Assembly: GCF_000344805.1 (NCBI RefSeq)
Contig: NC_020453.1
Location: forward strand, 4,559,001 to 4,623,000
Origin: Bradyrhizobium oligotrophicum S58
GTDB taxonomy: Bacteria; Pseudomonadota; Alphaproteobacteria; Rhizobiales; Xanthobacteraceae
Length of the DNA stretch: 64,000 nt
Reading direction: 5' to 3'
The position numbers and the translations under genes are program-made. A model generated the notes under the pieces. That model did no database searches, had not been told where the DNA came from, and saw only the letters and a program-made list of their open reading frames with translations. Shown piece by piece: positions 27,126-36,991 of the stretch; position 1 is the first letter of the stretch; every line of letters starts with the position of its first letter.

Positions 27126-28151
27126 GTGAAGACCGATCCCACCATTGCCATCGTCGGCGTGACCGGCGCCGTTGGCGCCGAGTTCATCGCCACCCTGGAC
27201 CGCCGCAACGTCCCGGTCGGCCGGCTCAAGGCGCTGGCGAGCGCTCGCTCGGCGGGCCAGACCCTGACCTTCCGCGGCCAGACCATCGTGATCGAGGAGC
27301 TGACCGAGCGCTCGTTCGAGGGCGTCGACATCGCGCTGTTCTCGGCCGGCAGCGGCATCTCGAAGAAGTTTGCGCCGATTGCCGTCCGCTCAGGCGCCGT
27401 CGTGGTCGACAACTCCTCCGCGTTCCGAATGGACCCGAACGTGCCGCTGGTGATCCCGGAGATCAACGCCCGCCGCATCCGCGACCACAAGGGCATCATC
27501 GCCAACCCGAACTGCGCGGCGATCACGGCGCTGGTGCCGCTGTGGCCGATCCACCAGAAGAACCGCATCAAGCGCGTCATCATCTCGACCTACCAGGCCG
27601 CCAGCGGCGCCGGTGCGGCGGCGATGGACGAGCTGGTGCAGTCGACCCGGGCGAGCCTCAACGGCCAGGTCTATGCGCCGAAGGTGATGCCGCATCCGTT
27701 CGCCTTCAACCTGTTCAGCCACAACACCGCCATCGATCCCGACACCGGCTACAACGACGAAGAGACCAAGGTCATCAACGAGACCCACAAGATCTTCGAG
27801 GACGAAGGGATCGCCATCGGCGTCACCTGCGTGCGCGTGCCGGTGCTGCGCGCCCATTGCGAGGCCATCACCTTCGAATGCGAGAGGCCGATCTCGGAAG
27901 ACGAAGTCCGCCGCATCCTCGCGACCGCGCCGGGCGTCCGCGTCGTCGACGACCGCGCGAAGAACTACTTCCCAATGCCGGTCGATGCGTCGGGCCAGGA
28001 CGACGTGCTGGTCGGCCGTATCCGGAAGGACCTGTCGGATCCGAGCGGTCACTCCATCGCGATGTTCGTCGCCGCCGACCAGCTGCTCAAGGGTGCCGCG
28101 CTGAATGCCGTGCAGATCGCCGAGCTGCTGCCGGAGCGGGCGATGGCGTAA
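27126..28151 (+). CDS. asd: Aspartate-semialdehyde dehydrogenase
   Basis: 341 residues. NADPH-dependent reduction of aspartyl phosphate, shared step to lysine, threonine, methionine and diaminopimelate. NADP loop IAIVGVTGAVGAEF at the N-terminus, active-site Cys in GIIANPNCAAITAL, and STYQAASGAG. The start is taken as GTG at 27126 (VKTDPTIAIVG), preceded by GGAGACAGAGAC; an ATG at 27075 lies inside the terminator hairpin and is unlikely. Expression is probably controlled by the leader just upstream. Single gene, divergent from tgt. Confidence 0.93.
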   Translation: MKTDPTIAIVGVTGAVGAEFIATLDRRNVPVGRLKALASARSAGQTLTFRGQTIVIEELTERSFEGVDIALFSAGSGISKKFAPIAVRSGAVVVDNSSAFRMDPNVPLVIPEINARRIRDHKGIIANPNCAAITALVPLWPIHQKNRIKRVIISTYQAASGAGAAAMDELVQSTRASLNGQVYAPKVMPHPFAFNLFSHNTAIDPDTGYNDEETKVINETHKIFEDEGIAIGVTCVRVPVLRAHCEAITFECERPISEDEVRRILATAPGVRVVDDRAKNYFPMPVDASGQDDVLVGRIRKDLSDPSGHSIAMFVAADQLLKGAALNAVQIAELLPERAMA

Positions 28152-28180
28152 GGCGGCCCAGCCGCATCTCCACCAACAAT

Positions 28181-28279
28181 GTCATCACCCGCGAAAGCGG
28201 GTGATCCAGTACTCACCAATACCTGTTATCTGCCGAGCCGCCGCGGCGTACTGGATTCCCCGCCTTCGCGGGGAATGAC
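28181..28279. repeat. Dispersed inverted-repeat element after asd
   Basis: Two short palindromes, ATCACCCGCGAAAGCGGGTGAT at the left (stem ATCACCCGC/GCGGGTGAT) and TTCCCCGCCTTCGCGGGGAA at the right, with CCAGTAC/GTACTGG between. I recognise this composite from many intergenic sites in Bradyrhizobium. It may terminate asd transcription. Confidence 0.75.
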
Positions 28280-28323
28280 GGCGGAGAGTGTGGCGCGAAT
28301 TGCCCAGGGCGAGCTGTGAAAAT

Positions 28324-28454
28324 GTAGGGTGGGCAAAGCGGCGCCGTTAGGCGGCGCGTGCCCACCATCGGCGCCGGTGGGTGCGGACGGTGGGCACGGC
28401 GCGCGAAGACCGTGCCCCACGACGTAGCGCGTCGCACGCCTTTGCCCACCCTAC
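28324..28454. repeat. MITE-like element with 15-bp terminal inverted repeats
   Basis: About 131 bp bounded by GTAGGGTGGGCAAAG (28324-28338) and its exact reverse complement CTTTGCCCACCCTAC (28440-28454). The interior is GC-rich with further internal palindromes and no gene. Its right end supplies the queA stop codon. Confidence 0.78.
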
Positions 28455-29545
28455 GGTTCGACGATGCGCTCATCCTGTTGGCGGAACAACAAACATGCAT
28501 CGCCGTAGGAATAGAACCGATAGCCACTCCTGATCGCATGCGCGTAGGCGGCCTGCATCGTCTCGAGACCGGCGAAGGCCGAGACCAGCATGAACAGCGT
28601 CGAACGCGGCAGATGGAAATTGGTCATCAGGATGTCGACTGCGCGGAAACGATAGCCGGGCGTGATGAAGATCGAGGTCTCCTGCTCGAACGGCGCGATC
28701 GTGCCGTCGGGCAAGGCTGCGCTCTCCAGCAGCCGCAACGACGTGGTGCCGACCGCGACGATGCGGCCGCCCCTGGCGCGCGCCTCGTTCAGCGCGGTTG
28801 CCGTCTCCGGCGTGAGGCTCCCCCACTCCGCATGCATGCGGTGGCCTTCGGTGTCCTCGACCTTGACCGGCAGGAAGGTGCCGGCGCCGACATGCAGCGT
28901 GACGCGCTGCAGCCCGATGCCACGCTCGCGCAGCCGCTGCTCCAGTGCCGGCGTGAAATGCAGGCCAGCGGTGGGCGCGGCAACCGCACCCTCCTTGGCC
29001 GCGAACATGGTCTGGTAGTCCTGGGTGTCCTGCTCGTCGGCGGGACGCTTGCCGGCAATATAGGGCGGCAGCGGCGGGCGGCCGAGATCGGCGATCGCCT
29101 GGTCGAGCGACGGGCCATGAAAGACGAAGGACAGCGTCACCTCGCCCTCCTCCCCCTTGGCCTCGACGGTCGCGTCGAGATGGCCGAGCAGGCAGACCTT
29201 GCCTTCGTTGCCGAACCGGATCGTGTCGCCGGGCGCAAGCTTCTTGGCCGGCCGCACCAGCGCCTGCCAGCGCGAGCCGTCGAGCCGCTTGATCAAGGTC
29301 GCCTCGATCTTCGCCTCGGTGTCACGGCTGATGCGGCGGCCCGAGAGCTGCGCCGCGATCACCCTGGTGTCGTTGACGACGAGCTGATCACCCGGCTCGA
29401 GCCAGTCCGGCAGATCGGCGACGGTGCGGTCGCGCAGCACCCCGTCGCCCTGCACGACGAGCATGCGCGCCGCCTCGCGCGGGCTCGCCGGGCGCAGCGC
29501 GATGTTCTCAGGCGGAAGATGGAAGTCGAACAGGTGGGTGCGCAT
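28451..29545 (-). CDS. queA: S-adenosylmethionine:tRNA ribosyltransferase-isomerase
   Basis: 364 residues. Transfers and isomerises the ribosyl group of SAM to preQ1-tRNA, giving epoxyqueuosine. Family motifs: [19 protein letters not shown] at the N-terminus, [24 protein letters not shown] and [15 protein letters not shown]. The last codons (ERIVEP, TAG) run into the terminal repeat of the MITE-like element at 28324-28454, so the native 3' end was probably altered slightly; the catalytic core is intact. Works in the same pathway as tgt 2 kb away. Confidence 0.95.
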   Translation of the reverse strand: MRTHLFDFHLPPENIALRPASPREAARMLVVQGDGVLRDRTVADLPDWLEPGDQLVVNDTRVIAAQLSGRRISRDTEAKIEATLIKRLDGSRWQALVRPAKKLAPGDTIRFGNEGKVCLLGHLDATVEAKGEEGEVTLSFVFHGPSLDQAIADLGRPPLPPYIAGKRPADEQDTQDYQTMFAAKEGAVAAPTAGLHFTPALEQRLRERGIGLQRVTLHVGAGTFLPVKVEDTEGHRMHAEWGSLTPETATALNEARARGGRIVAVGTTSLRLLESAALPDGTIAPFEQETSIFITPGYRFRAVDILMTNFHLPRSTLFMLVSAFAGLETMQAAYAHAIRSGYRFYSYGDACLLFRQQDERIVEP

Positions 29546-29570
29546 CGTCGTTCTGGAACGACCGTCGGCC

Positions 29571-29673
29571 CCTCATCCTGAGGAGCGTGCGTAGCACGCG
29601 TCTCGAGGGATGAAGGCCCGACTATCGGCCTCATGGTTCGAGACGCGTGCTACGCACGCTCCTCACCATGAGG
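29571..29673. repeat. Dispersed long inverted repeat upstream of queA
   Basis: Imperfect palindrome: GAGGAGCGTGCGTAGCACGC and CTCGAG on the left, CGAGACGCGTGCTACGCACG and CTCCTCA on the right, flanked by CCTCAT/ATGAGG. A common Bradyrhizobium intergenic repeat. It fills the whole gap between queA and the cyclophilin gene. Confidence 0.75.
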
Positions 29674-29681
29674 GTCTCGCA

Positions 29682-30146
29682 TTACGCCGCGTCGGCGGCC
29701 ATGTAGGCCTTCACGATCTTGTCGGGGTTCTGCACCGGCTCGCCGCGCTTGATCTTGTCGACGTTCTCCATGCCCTCGGTGACCTTGCCCCAGACCGTGT
29801 ACTGCTTGTTCAGGAAGCTCGCGTCATCGAAGCAGATGAAGAACTGGCTGTCGCCGGAATCCGGGCTGGCGGCGCGGGCCATCGAGGTGGTGCCGCGGAC
29901 ATGCGGCTCGGCGTTGAACTCGGCCTTCAGCTTCTTGCCGGAGCCGCCCATGCCGGAGCCCTGCGGACAGCCGGTCTGCGCCATGAAACCGTCGATCACG
30001 CGGTGGAACACGATCCCGTCATAGAAGCCCTCACGGACGAGCTCCTTGATCCGCGCAACATGGTTCGGCGCGAGATCCGGACGCATCTCGATGGTCACGG
30101 GGCCCTGGGTGGTTTCGAGGATCAAGGTATTTTCGGTCACAGCCAT
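29682..30146 (-). CDS. ppiB: Peptidyl-prolyl cis-trans isomerase, cyclophilin type (cytoplasmic)
   Basis: 154 residues without a signal peptide. Cyclophilin core with FHRVIDGFMAQTGCPQGSGMG (shown by its ends FHRVIDGFMAQ and GSGMGG), SMARAASPDSGDSQFFIC and VWGKVTEGMENV; the catalytic Arg lies in FHRV. It assists protein folding by proline isomerisation. Second cyclophilin gene with a signal peptide lies 291 bp upstream, a standard arrangement in rhizobia. Confidence 0.93.
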   Translation of the reverse strand: MAVTENTLILETTQGPVTIEMRPDLAPNHVARIKELVREGFYDGIVFHRVIDGFMAQTGCPQGSGMGGSGKKLKAEFNAEPHVRGTTSMARAASPDSGDSQFFICFDDASFLNKQYTVWGKVTEGMENVDKIKRGEPVQNPDKIVKAYMAADAA

Positions 30147-30437
30147 GCTGGTCTCTCAGTTTGGTTGAATTGACGGGGGTCAGGACTTGCGAACAGTCCT
30201 GGGCTGAAAATGTCGAGGCGTCTTCCAATCTGCGGCCGTCACCCCTCCTGACGGCAATCCGGGTCACGAGAGGCCCGGGCGGTGGCGGTCCAGGATAGAC
30301 CCATCACGCTTAAAGCTGAAGCCGCCGGCGGCGTCGATACGACGGGCGGCAGAGCCGGTGCGCGCCGGCGACGTGGCAAAGGGTCCTTAGAGGCAGGGAA
30401 CCCAGGCCAGGAGACTCGGGTGCCCTGCTCTAGCGGT

Positions 30438-31001
30438 CTACTTGATGTCGGAGGCGACCTGAACCTTCACCATCTTGTCGGGATCGGTGACGGCGCCGCC
30501 GGCGGAGCCCGGAGGCGCCTTCTTGAGCTTGTCGACCACGTCCATGCCCTGCACGACCTCGCCGATCACGGTGTACTGGCCGTTGAGGAAGGACGCGTCG
30601 CCGAAGCAGATGAAGAACTGCGAGTTGGCGGAATCGACGCTGTCGCCGCGCCGGGCCATGCCGACGGTGCCGCGCTTGAACGGCGTGCTCGAAAACTCCT
30701 GCTTCAGGTTTGGATATTTCGAGCCGCCGGTGCCGTCGAATTTCTGGCCGTCGCCGGTCTGCGCCATGAAGCCGTCCATGACACGGTGGAACGGCACGTT
30801 GTTGTAGTAGCCTTCGCGGGCCAGCGTCTTCAGCCGCTCGGCGTGCTGCGGCGCCAGATCAGTCCGCAGCTTGATGACGATGCGGCCCTTGGTGGTGTCG
30901 ATGACCAGCGCGTTCTGCTTGTCGAGCCCTGAAGGCAGCGACTGCGCCAGCGCCGGCAGCGCGAACACGAGAGCGAAGATGAAGGTGAGAGCTCGGATCA
31001 T
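30438..31001 (-). CDS. ppiA: Peptidyl-prolyl cis-trans isomerase, cyclophilin type (periplasmic)
   Basis: 187 residues with signal peptide MIRALTFIFALVFALPALAQ, so periplasmic. Cyclophilin motifs are FHRVMDGFMAQTGDG, GTVGMARRGDSVDSANSQF and VIGEVVQGMDVV. The ATG at 31001 was chosen for the signal peptide; a longer frame from 31082 would run through unrelated sequence. Lies between coaD and the cytoplasmic cyclophilin gene on the same strand, probably one operon coaD-ppiA-ppiB. Confidence 0.93.
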   Translation of the reverse strand: MIRALTFIFALVFALPALAQSLPSGLDKQNALVIDTTKGRIVIKLRTDLAPQHAERLKTLAREGYYNNVPFHRVMDGFMAQTGDGQKFDGTGGSKYPNLKQEFSSTPFKRGTVGMARRGDSVDSANSQFFICFGDASFLNGQYTVIGEVVQGMDVVDKLKKAPPGSAGGAVTDPDKMVKVQVASDIK

Positions 31002-31078
31002 GGCAACTCCGACAGGATGATGAGAGGAAAACGCGTGGCAATGCCGCGCGGCGCAAGGCACCGCCGGCACCTGGATCG

Positions 31079-31573
31079 TCAAACGAATTTGGCCTTGAGG
31101 CTGGCCACCACCGACGGCGGCACGAAATGCGAAATCTCGCCGCCCATGGCCGCGATCTGGCGCACCAAGCTGGCGTTGATCGGACGGACCGGGACCGACG
31201 CCGGCACGAACACCGTCTGAATCGACGGTGCCATGGTCTGGTTCATGCCGGCGAGCTGCATCTCGTAATCGAAATCTTTGCCGTCGCGCAGGCCGCGGAT
31301 CATCATGATCGCGCCGGCGGCGTGCGCCGCGGTGATGGTCAGATTGTCGTAGGTCGAGGCCTCAAAGCCGCAGCCGGCTGCGGCGGCGACCGGGCCGAAC
31401 ACCTCATGGGCCATCGCCAGCCGCTCCTCGGTCGAGAACAGCGGCTTCTTGCCGTGATGCACGCCGACCGCGACGATCAGCCGGTCACAGAGGTGAACGG
31501 CCTGCCGGACCACGTCGAGATGGCCGTTTGTGACGGGATCGAACGAGCCCGGATAGAGCGCAATACGTTGCAT
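31079..31573 (-). CDS. coaD: Phosphopantetheine adenylyltransferase
   Basis: 164 residues, normal length. Fourth step of coenzyme A synthesis: ATP plus 4'-phosphopantetheine to dephospho-CoA. Signature [17 protein letters not shown] with the nucleotidyltransferase HxGH-type site (TNGH) and the second motif [17 protein letters not shown]. Start directly at the first strand, as in all CoaD. 77 bp separate it from ppiA. Confidence 0.95.
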   Translation of the reverse strand: MQRIALYPGSFDPVTNGHLDVVRQAVHLCDRLIVAVGVHHGKKPLFSTEERLAMAHEVFGPVAAAAGCGFEASTYDNLTITAAHAAGAIMMIRGLRDGKDFDYEMQLAGMNQTMAPSIQTVFVPASVPVRPINASLVRQIAAMGGEISHFVPPSVVASLKAKFV

Positions 31574-31870
31574 GCGCCCGTCCTATACCGGCCGGAACAG
31601 GCCGGCAAGCCGCCGCCGCCCGTGCTGGCGCGGCTGTGATGGTCCGCAGCCGCGGCAGCGGTCACGGGACATTGCGAGGGCGAGGCGGAACTGCATCCCC
31701 CACCCGCGATTGTTTCATCGGAACTTCGGCGGCGAAACACACCCGCGGGGACATGAAACCAATTCGTGCGGTCCGGGAAAACGTCTCGAAACCCGAAATG
31801 GTTATCAAATTCTCAACGAACAACGGGCCGAACGGCCCAGCACGACCAAGACACAAGACAGGGGACCGTC

Positions 31871-32125
31871 ATGATCAAAGCGCTTTCTGCCATCGCAGCG
31901 GCCGGCTTGGTGGCTACCGCCCTCACCCTCCTGCCCGGCTTTGCCCCGCAGGTCGAAGCCAGCGTGCCGCGGCCGCTGGCCAAGGCGGACCGCCTGGACA
32001 TTCGCCCGATCGGCCGCGACTGCTCGCAGCAGGCCTGGCCGAACTTCGAAGCGTCGTGCCTGCGCACCGCCGGCACGAGGGCGACGATCCGCGAGGCGCG
32101 GGTCGTCGGCGTCGACCGGATGTAG
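31871..32125 (+). CDS. Small exported protein, function unknown
   Basis: 84 residues. Signal peptide MIKALSAIAAAGLVATALTL with probable cleavage near VEA; mature part about 50 residues with two Cys (GRDCSQQAWPNFEASCLR) likely forming a disulfide. Similar short secreted proteins with the DCSQQAWPxxExxC pattern are common in rhizobia. The ATG at 31871 follows GGGGACCGTC. Opposite strand to coaD and convergent with gyrA. Confidence 0.78.
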   Translation: MIKALSAIAAAGLVATALTLLPGFAPQVEASVPRPLAKADRLDIRPIGRDCSQQAWPNFEASCLRTAGTRATIREARVVGVDRM

Positions 32126-32186
32126 CGAACAGCGAAGGGGGCAGAAACCTGGTTCTTCCCCTATTCGCTACTCGCCACTCGTCCTC

Positions 32187-34931
32187 TTATTCGCCGTTCG
32201 CCTGCTCGCTCGCCCCGTTGCCATTCTCCGTCTCCTCACCGATATGCTCGACGGAGACGACATGCTCATCGTCAGCCGTGTTGAACACGATGACGCCCTG
32301 GGTCGAGCGGCCGGCAATGCGGATGCCGTCGACGGGGCAGCGGATCAGCTGGCCCTTGTCCGTCACCAGCATGATCTGGTCGCCGTCCTCCACCGGGAAC
32401 GAGGCGACGAGCTTGCCGTTGCGGTTGTTGACCGACATTGCGACGATGCCTTTGCCGCCGCGGCCGGTGGTGCGGTACTCGTAGGACGAGGTCCGCTTGC
32501 CATAGCCATTGACCGACACCGTCAGCACCACCTGCTCCTGCGCCGACATCTCGACATAGCGTTCCTGCGACAGCTGGATCGAGCCTGCCGCCGCCTCCTC
32601 ACCCTCGCTCTCGACCGGCTCCTCGCTCGCGACCTCACCGGCCATGGCGCGGCGCATCTTCAGATACGCGGTGCGCTCGTCCGAGGTGGTCTCGACATGG
32701 CGCAGGATCGACAGCGAAATCACCTTGTCGCCGCCGGCAAGCGCAATGCCGCGCACGCCCATCGAGGTCCGCCCGGTGAACACGCGCACGTCGGTCACCG
32801 GGAAGCGGATGCACTGCCCGCCCGACGCCGTGAGCAACACGTCGTCGCGCTCGGTGCAGATCTGCACGTTGACGATCTCTTCGCCCTCGTCGAGCTTCAT
32901 CGCGATGATGCCGGAGCGCCTGACATCGACGAAGTCCGACAGCTTGTTGCGCCGGACGTTGCCGCCGGTGGTGGCGAACATCACGTCGAGATTGGCCCAG
33001 GAGGCTTCGTCTTCCGGCAGCGGCATGATCGTGGTGATGCGCTCGCCCTGCTCCAGCGGCAGGATATTGATCAGCGCCTTGCCGCGCGCATTGGGCGCTG
33101 CGATCGGCAGCCGCCAGACCTTCTCCTTGTAGACCTGGCCGCGCGACGAGAAGAACAGCACCGGCGTGTGGGTGGAGGCCACGAACAGCCGGCTGACGAA
33201 ATCCTCCTCGCGGGTCTGCATGCCCGAGCGGCCCTTGCCGCCGCGACGCTGGGCGCGATAGGCCGACAGCGGCACGCGCTTGGTGTAGCCGGCATGCGAC
33301 ACGGTCACGACCATGTCCTCACGCTGGATCAGGTCCTCGTCCTCGACCTCACCTTCCTGCTCGGCGATCAGGGTCCGGCGCGGCGTGCCGAACTCGGCCT
33401 TAACAGCACCCAGCTCGTCCTTGATGATTCCCTGCACCCGCGCCCGCGAGCGCAGGATATCGAGATAGTCGTTGATCTCGACCTTGAGCTTGTCGAGCTC
33501 GTCGGAAATCTCTTCACGGCCGAGCGCCGTCAGGCGCTGCAGACGCAGGTCGAGAATGGCCTTGGCCTGCTCGAACGACAGCCGGATCGTCCCATCCTCG
33601 GAGAGACGATGGCGCGGATCGTCGATCAGCGTGATGATGGCTTCGACATCGCGCGCCGGCCAGTCGCGCGACATCAACGCCTCGCGGGCGGTCGCCGGAT
33701 CGGGCGAGGTCCTGATCACCCGGATGACCTCGTCGATGTTGGCCACCGCCACCGCGAGGCCGACCAGGATGTGGGCGCGGTCGCGGGCCTTGTTCAGCAG
33801 GTACTTGGTCCGGCGCGTGACGACACGCTCGCGGAACGCGACGAAGATCGTCAGCAGGTCCTTCAAATTCATCGTCTGCGGACGGCCGCCGTCGAGCGCC
33901 AGCATGTTGGCGGCGAAGCTCGTCTGCAGCGGCGTGAACTTGTAGAGCTGGTTCAGCACCACGTCCGGCACCGCGTCGCGCTTCAATTCGATCACGACGC
34001 GATAGCCGTCGCGGTCCGACTCGTCGCGCAGATCGGAGATGCCTTCGATCTTCTTCTCGCGCACCAGCTCGGCGATGCGCTCGACCATCGTGGCCTTGTT
34101 GACCTGGTACGGGATCTCCGAAACGATGATCGCCTCGCGATCCTTGCGGATGGTGTCGATCGTCACCTTGCCGCGCATCATGATCGAGCCGCGGCCGAGA
34201 TGATAGGCCGAGCGGATGCCGGCGCGGCCGAGGATGATACCGCCGGTCGGAAAATCCGGCCCCGGGATGATGTTGATGAGATCGTCGATGGTGAGCGCGG
34301 GATTGTCGATCAGCGCGACGCAGGCATCGATGACCTCGCCGAGATTGTGCGGCGGGATGTTGGTGGCCATGCCGACCGCGATGCCGCCGGCGCCATTGAC
34401 CAGCAGGTTCGGAAACTTGGCCGGAAGAACCGACGGCTCCTTGTCCGAATTGTCGTAGTTCGCCTGGAAGTCGACGGTGTCCTTGTCGATGTCGTCGAGC
34501 AGCGGGATCGCGGACTTGGCGAGCTTGGCCTCAGTGTATCGATAGGCGGCCGGCGGATCGCCGTCGACCGAGCCGAAATTGCCCTGGCCGTCGATCAACG
34601 GCACGCGCATCGAGAAGTCCTGCGCCATGCGCACCATGGCATCGTAGATCGACTGGTCGCCATGCGGATGGTATTTACCGATGACGTCGCCGACCACGCG
34701 CGCGGACTTGACGTACTTCTTGTCGGGCGTGTGGCCCTGCTCGTACATCGAATACAGGATGCGCCGGTGCACCGGCTTCAAACCGTCACGCGCATCGGGC
34801 AGCGCTCGCGACACGATCACGCTCATCGCGTAATCGAGGTAGGAGCGCTTCATCTCGTCGAGGATGGAAACGGGACGAATGTCGGAAGGTCCGCCCGGCT
34901 CGCCGGGCTTCTCATCTTCTTTATCGGACAA
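32187..34931 (-). CDS. gyrA: DNA gyrase subunit A
   Basis: 914 residues. ATP-dependent negative supercoiling with GyrB. N-terminal breakage-reunion domain: [20 protein letters not shown], catalytic Tyr in [10 protein letters not shown], then six-bladed C-terminal propeller with gyrase box QRRGGKGR and a second box-like GRGGKGI. The quinolone-binding helix reads [17 protein letters not shown]: the residue equal to E. coli Ser83 is Gln here, Asp87 is kept. An acidic stretch lies between blades ([14 protein letters not shown]). Complete gene. Confidence 0.97.
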   Translation of the reverse strand: MSDKEDEKPGEPGGPSDIRPVSILDEMKRSYLDYAMSVIVSRALPDARDGLKPVHRRILYSMYEQGHTPDKKYVKSARVVGDVIGKYHPHGDQSIYDAMVRMAQDFSMRVPLIDGQGNFGSVDGDPPAAYRYTEAKLAKSAIPLLDDIDKDTVDFQANYDNSDKEPSVLPAKFPNLLVNGAGGIAVGMATNIPPHNLGEVIDACVALIDNPALTIDDLINIIPGPDFPTGGIILGRAGIRSAYHLGRGSIMMRGKVTIDTIRKDREAIIVSEIPYQVNKATMVERIAELVREKKIEGISDLRDESDRDGYRVVIELKRDAVPDVVLNQLYKFTPLQTSFAANMLALDGGRPQTMNLKDLLTIFVAFRERVVTRRTKYLLNKARDRAHILVGLAVAVANIDEVIRVIRTSPDPATAREALMSRDWPARDVEAIITLIDDPRHRLSEDGTIRLSFEQAKAILDLRLQRLTALGREEISDELDKLKVEINDYLDILRSRARVQGIIKDELGAVKAEFGTPRRTLIAEQEGEVEDEDLIQREDMVVTVSHAGYTKRVPLSAYRAQRRGGKGRSGMQTREEDFVSRLFVASTHTPVLFFSSRGQVYKEKVWRLPIAAPNARGKALINILPLEQGERITTIMPLPEDEASWANLDVMFATTGGNVRRNKLSDFVDVRRSGIIAMKLDEGEEIVNVQICTERDDVLLTASGGQCIRFPVTDVRVFTGRTSMGVRGIALAGGDKVISLSILRHVETTSDERTAYLKMRRAMAGEVASEEPVESEGEEAAAGSIQLSQERYVEMSAQEQVVLTVSVNGYGKRTSSYEYRTTGRGGKGIVAMSVNNRNGKLVASFPVEDGDQIMLVTDKGQLIRCPVDGIRIAGRSTQGVIVFNTADDEHVVSVEHIGEETENGNGASEQANGE

Positions 34932-35100
34932 AGGGGGTTCCGGTCGGTTTTGACAGGCGAAAATCGCTTGGAATCATATAGCGCATGGCGGTGTCGCAAG
35001 CCACCCCCAAGGGGGGCCGGAGCGCGCTTTTTCTGCTCGCCTTTCCAGTCACTTAACCAGACCGTGCAGTCGCCCGGGACAGGCCGCGCGAACCGTCCCG

Positions 35101-35499
35101 CTACGACCCGAACACCACCCTGTGCATGATTCGTCCCGGCAGCAGCGTGAACAGCCCGGCAATCACCAGGGCGCCGGAAAACAGCATGATCATTGCCCGG
35201 CGATGAGCTGCGATCCGATGACGGCGCGCAGCCCAGACCGCCAGCGGCAGCACGGCCAGCGTGTAGATCGAAAGCAGGTGGATCGGGCTCCATGGACCGA
35301 CCAGCCGGATGGTGTGAATCCAGAACGAACTGGCCGCAACGGCGACCATCAACGCGACCCAGATCCAGCCGAGCGTCCGATGCGGCAAGGTCCCTTTCGG
35401 GGCCGCGAACTGGACGAGTCCCAGCGCGAACGCCGCCATCGCGGCAAGGGCGTGCAGCAGAATGGCAGGCCCCGCGTCGAGCAGCGGTGCAAAGCTCAT
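35101..35499 (-). CDS. DUF2306-type membrane protein
   Basis: 132 residues with four predicted membrane helices (ILLHALAAMAAFALGLVQF, IWVALMVAVAASSFWIH, LLSIYTLAVLPLAVWAA, IMLFSGALVIAGLF). The short motifs LPHRTLGWIWV and HRRAMIML are typical of DUF2306. No known function. Start at 35499 (MSFAPLLDAG). The HD hydrolase gene ends 17 bp upstream of this start on the same strand, so they are likely cotranscribed. Confidence 0.82.
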   Translation of the reverse strand: MSFAPLLDAGPAILLHALAAMAAFALGLVQFAAPKGTLPHRTLGWIWVALMVAVAASSFWIHTIRLVGPWSPIHLLSIYTLAVLPLAVWAARRHRIAAHRRAMIMLFSGALVIAGLFTLLPGRIMHRVVFGS

Positions 35500-35515
35500 G
35501 CGACGGCCTCGGTGG

Positions 35516-36151
35516 TCAGGTTGGAGCAGCCTGCGCAATGTGCAGACGCTCCTTGATGGCGTCGACGTCGACGCAACCGGCACGCATCTTGGCTTCGGCC
35601 TGCCGTTTCACCGCCGCGCACATGTCGGCGAGCAGAGGATCATGGCAGCACGCGGCATCCATCTTGGTATAGACCAGATCGTACTCGATGGGCTGCCAGG
35701 TCTCCAGGCCAGCGAGATTGTGCTGCATCTGGACCTCGAGATGGTCGAGCGCCGCGGCGAATTTCGCCTCTGGCGTGGTGCGCGCCTCGAACTCGTGAAA
35801 CAGGTCGAAGACCTCCTGCCCGGCCATCCCTTGCAGCCGCGCCCTGATGTCCTCGATCGCCTGACGCTCCTTCGCCGCCTTGGCGTCCTTGCGGCTGCCC
35901 GTCTCGAAGAACGGAACGTCACCCGCCAACGCCTCGACGAGATCGTGCACGATGATCATCTTCAGGACGCGATCGATCGCGACCGGGTGGCTGAGGTCGC
36001 GGTGCATGAGCAGCGCGAGCAGCGACATGCTCCAGCTATGCTCGGCCACACTCTCGCGACGTCCGTCGGAAAGCCAGCTATGGCGGAGCTCGCGCTTCAG
36101 GCGCTCCGCCAGCTGGTAGAAATCGACGACCTTGGCCACAGGGTCCAGCAT
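35516..36151 (-). CDS. HD-domain hydrolase (YfbR-like nucleotidase family)
   Basis: 211 residues. Metal-dependent phosphohydrolase with the HD signature: His in ESVAEHSWSMSLLAL, His-Asp in MIIVHDLVEALAGD, and a later Asp in AALDHLEVQMQHN. Relatives are HD_3/YfbR-like 5'-deoxynucleotidases; the exact substrate is not known. The start ATG at 36151 (MLDPVAKVVDFYQL) fits the family N-terminus. Two residues of Cys-Cys near DAACCHD are unusual but not diagnostic. Confidence 0.83.
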   Translation of the reverse strand: MLDPVAKVVDFYQLAERLKRELRHSWLSDGRRESVAEHSWSMSLLALLMHRDLSHPVAIDRVLKMIIVHDLVEALAGDVPFFETGSRKDAKAAKERQAIEDIRARLQGMAGQEVFDLFHEFEARTTPEAKFAAALDHLEVQMQHNLAGLETWQPIEYDLVYTKMDAACCHDPLLADMCAAVKRQAEAKMRAGCVDVDAIKERLHIAQAAPT

Positions 36152-36294
36152 GGGACCAGCTCCAGCAGCACTGTGGGACGAACGATGTGGGACGAACGAT
36201 CCGACGGAGCCGGGCAATGCACGTCAGCGCCCGACGCCGCTCTTCGACCTGGTCACGACCAGGACACACACGCTCCCATGAGGTCGTTCAGACC

Positions 36295-36789
36295 TCAGAA
36301 CGGAATGTCGTCGTCCATGTCGTTGTTGCGTCCGCCACCGCCAGCCGAAGCCACCGCGCGGCGCGGCGGCGCCATCGACGGACCGCTGCTGCCGAAATCA
36401 CCGCCGGCATCGTCGGCGAAGCTGCCACCGCCGCCGCTGCGACCGTCGAGCATGGTCAGCGTCGAGTTGAAGCCCTGCAGCACCACCTCGGTCGAATACT
36501 TCTCGACGCCGCTCTGGTCGGTCCATTTGCGGGTCTGCAGCGCGCCCTCGATGTAAACCTTGGCGCCCTTCTTCAGGTACTGCTCGGCAACCTTGCAGAG
36601 GCCCTCATTGAAGATCACCACGCGGTGCCACTCGGTCTTCTCCTTGCGCTCGCCGGTCCCCTTGTCGCGCCACGTTTCCGACGTCGCGATGCTCAGATTG
36701 GCGATCGGCCGTCCATCCTGCGTCCGCCGAATCTCCGGGTCCTTGCCGAGATTGCCGACCAGAATCACCTTGTTCACGCTACCCGCCAT
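36295..36789 (-). CDS. ssb: Single-stranded DNA-binding protein
   Basis: 164 residues. OB-fold N-terminal domain ([56 protein letters not shown]), a Gly/Ser-rich linker and the acidic C-terminal tip DDDIPF that recruits partner proteins. An ATG one codon earlier exists; family members start at MAGSVNKV. A perfect LexA box lies 161 bp upstream, so SOS induction is likely. Confidence 0.96.
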   Translation of the reverse strand: MAGSVNKVILVGNLGKDPEIRRTQDGRPIANLSIATSETWRDKGTGERKEKTEWHRVVIFNEGLCKVAEQYLKKGAKVYIEGALQTRKWTDQSGVEKYSTEVVLQGFNSTLTMLDGRSGGGGSFADDAGGDFGSSGPSMAPPRRAVASAGGGGRNNDMDDDIPF

Positions 36790-36949
36790 CACACTCTCCC
36801 GCGGTTCTCAAATCACGGACCGGCCCCGCCTGCCAGCCTCTCGGCACCAGGCGGCTGAACCCTTCCTCTCGGGCCGGACCCTATACGGTTGCCACGCCGG
36901 CCACCTGCATTCTCGCTGCTTATCCACATATAGCAGGCCGGGCCGGATT

Positions 36950-36964
36950 GTTCCAGTTTTGTTC
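36950..36964. promoter_or_regulatory. LexA (SOS) box for ssb
   Basis: GTTCCAGTTTTGTTC is an exact match to the alphaproteobacterial LexA site GTTC-N7-GTTC. It lies 161 bp upstream of the ssb start, in the divergent intergenic region. Confidence 0.85.
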
Positions 36965-36991
36965 GCGCTCTTGTGTTTACAACCATGCGTC

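Noticed and set aside
29571..29673. GGTTCGAGAC as a tRNA T-arm
   Set aside because: It belongs to a long dispersed palindrome; no acceptor stem or other tRNA arms are present. No tRNA was found anywhere in the window.
31941..35129. Long + strand open frame (1062 codons) opposite gyrA
   Set aside because: Antisense shadow of gyrA with unnatural composition and no domain.
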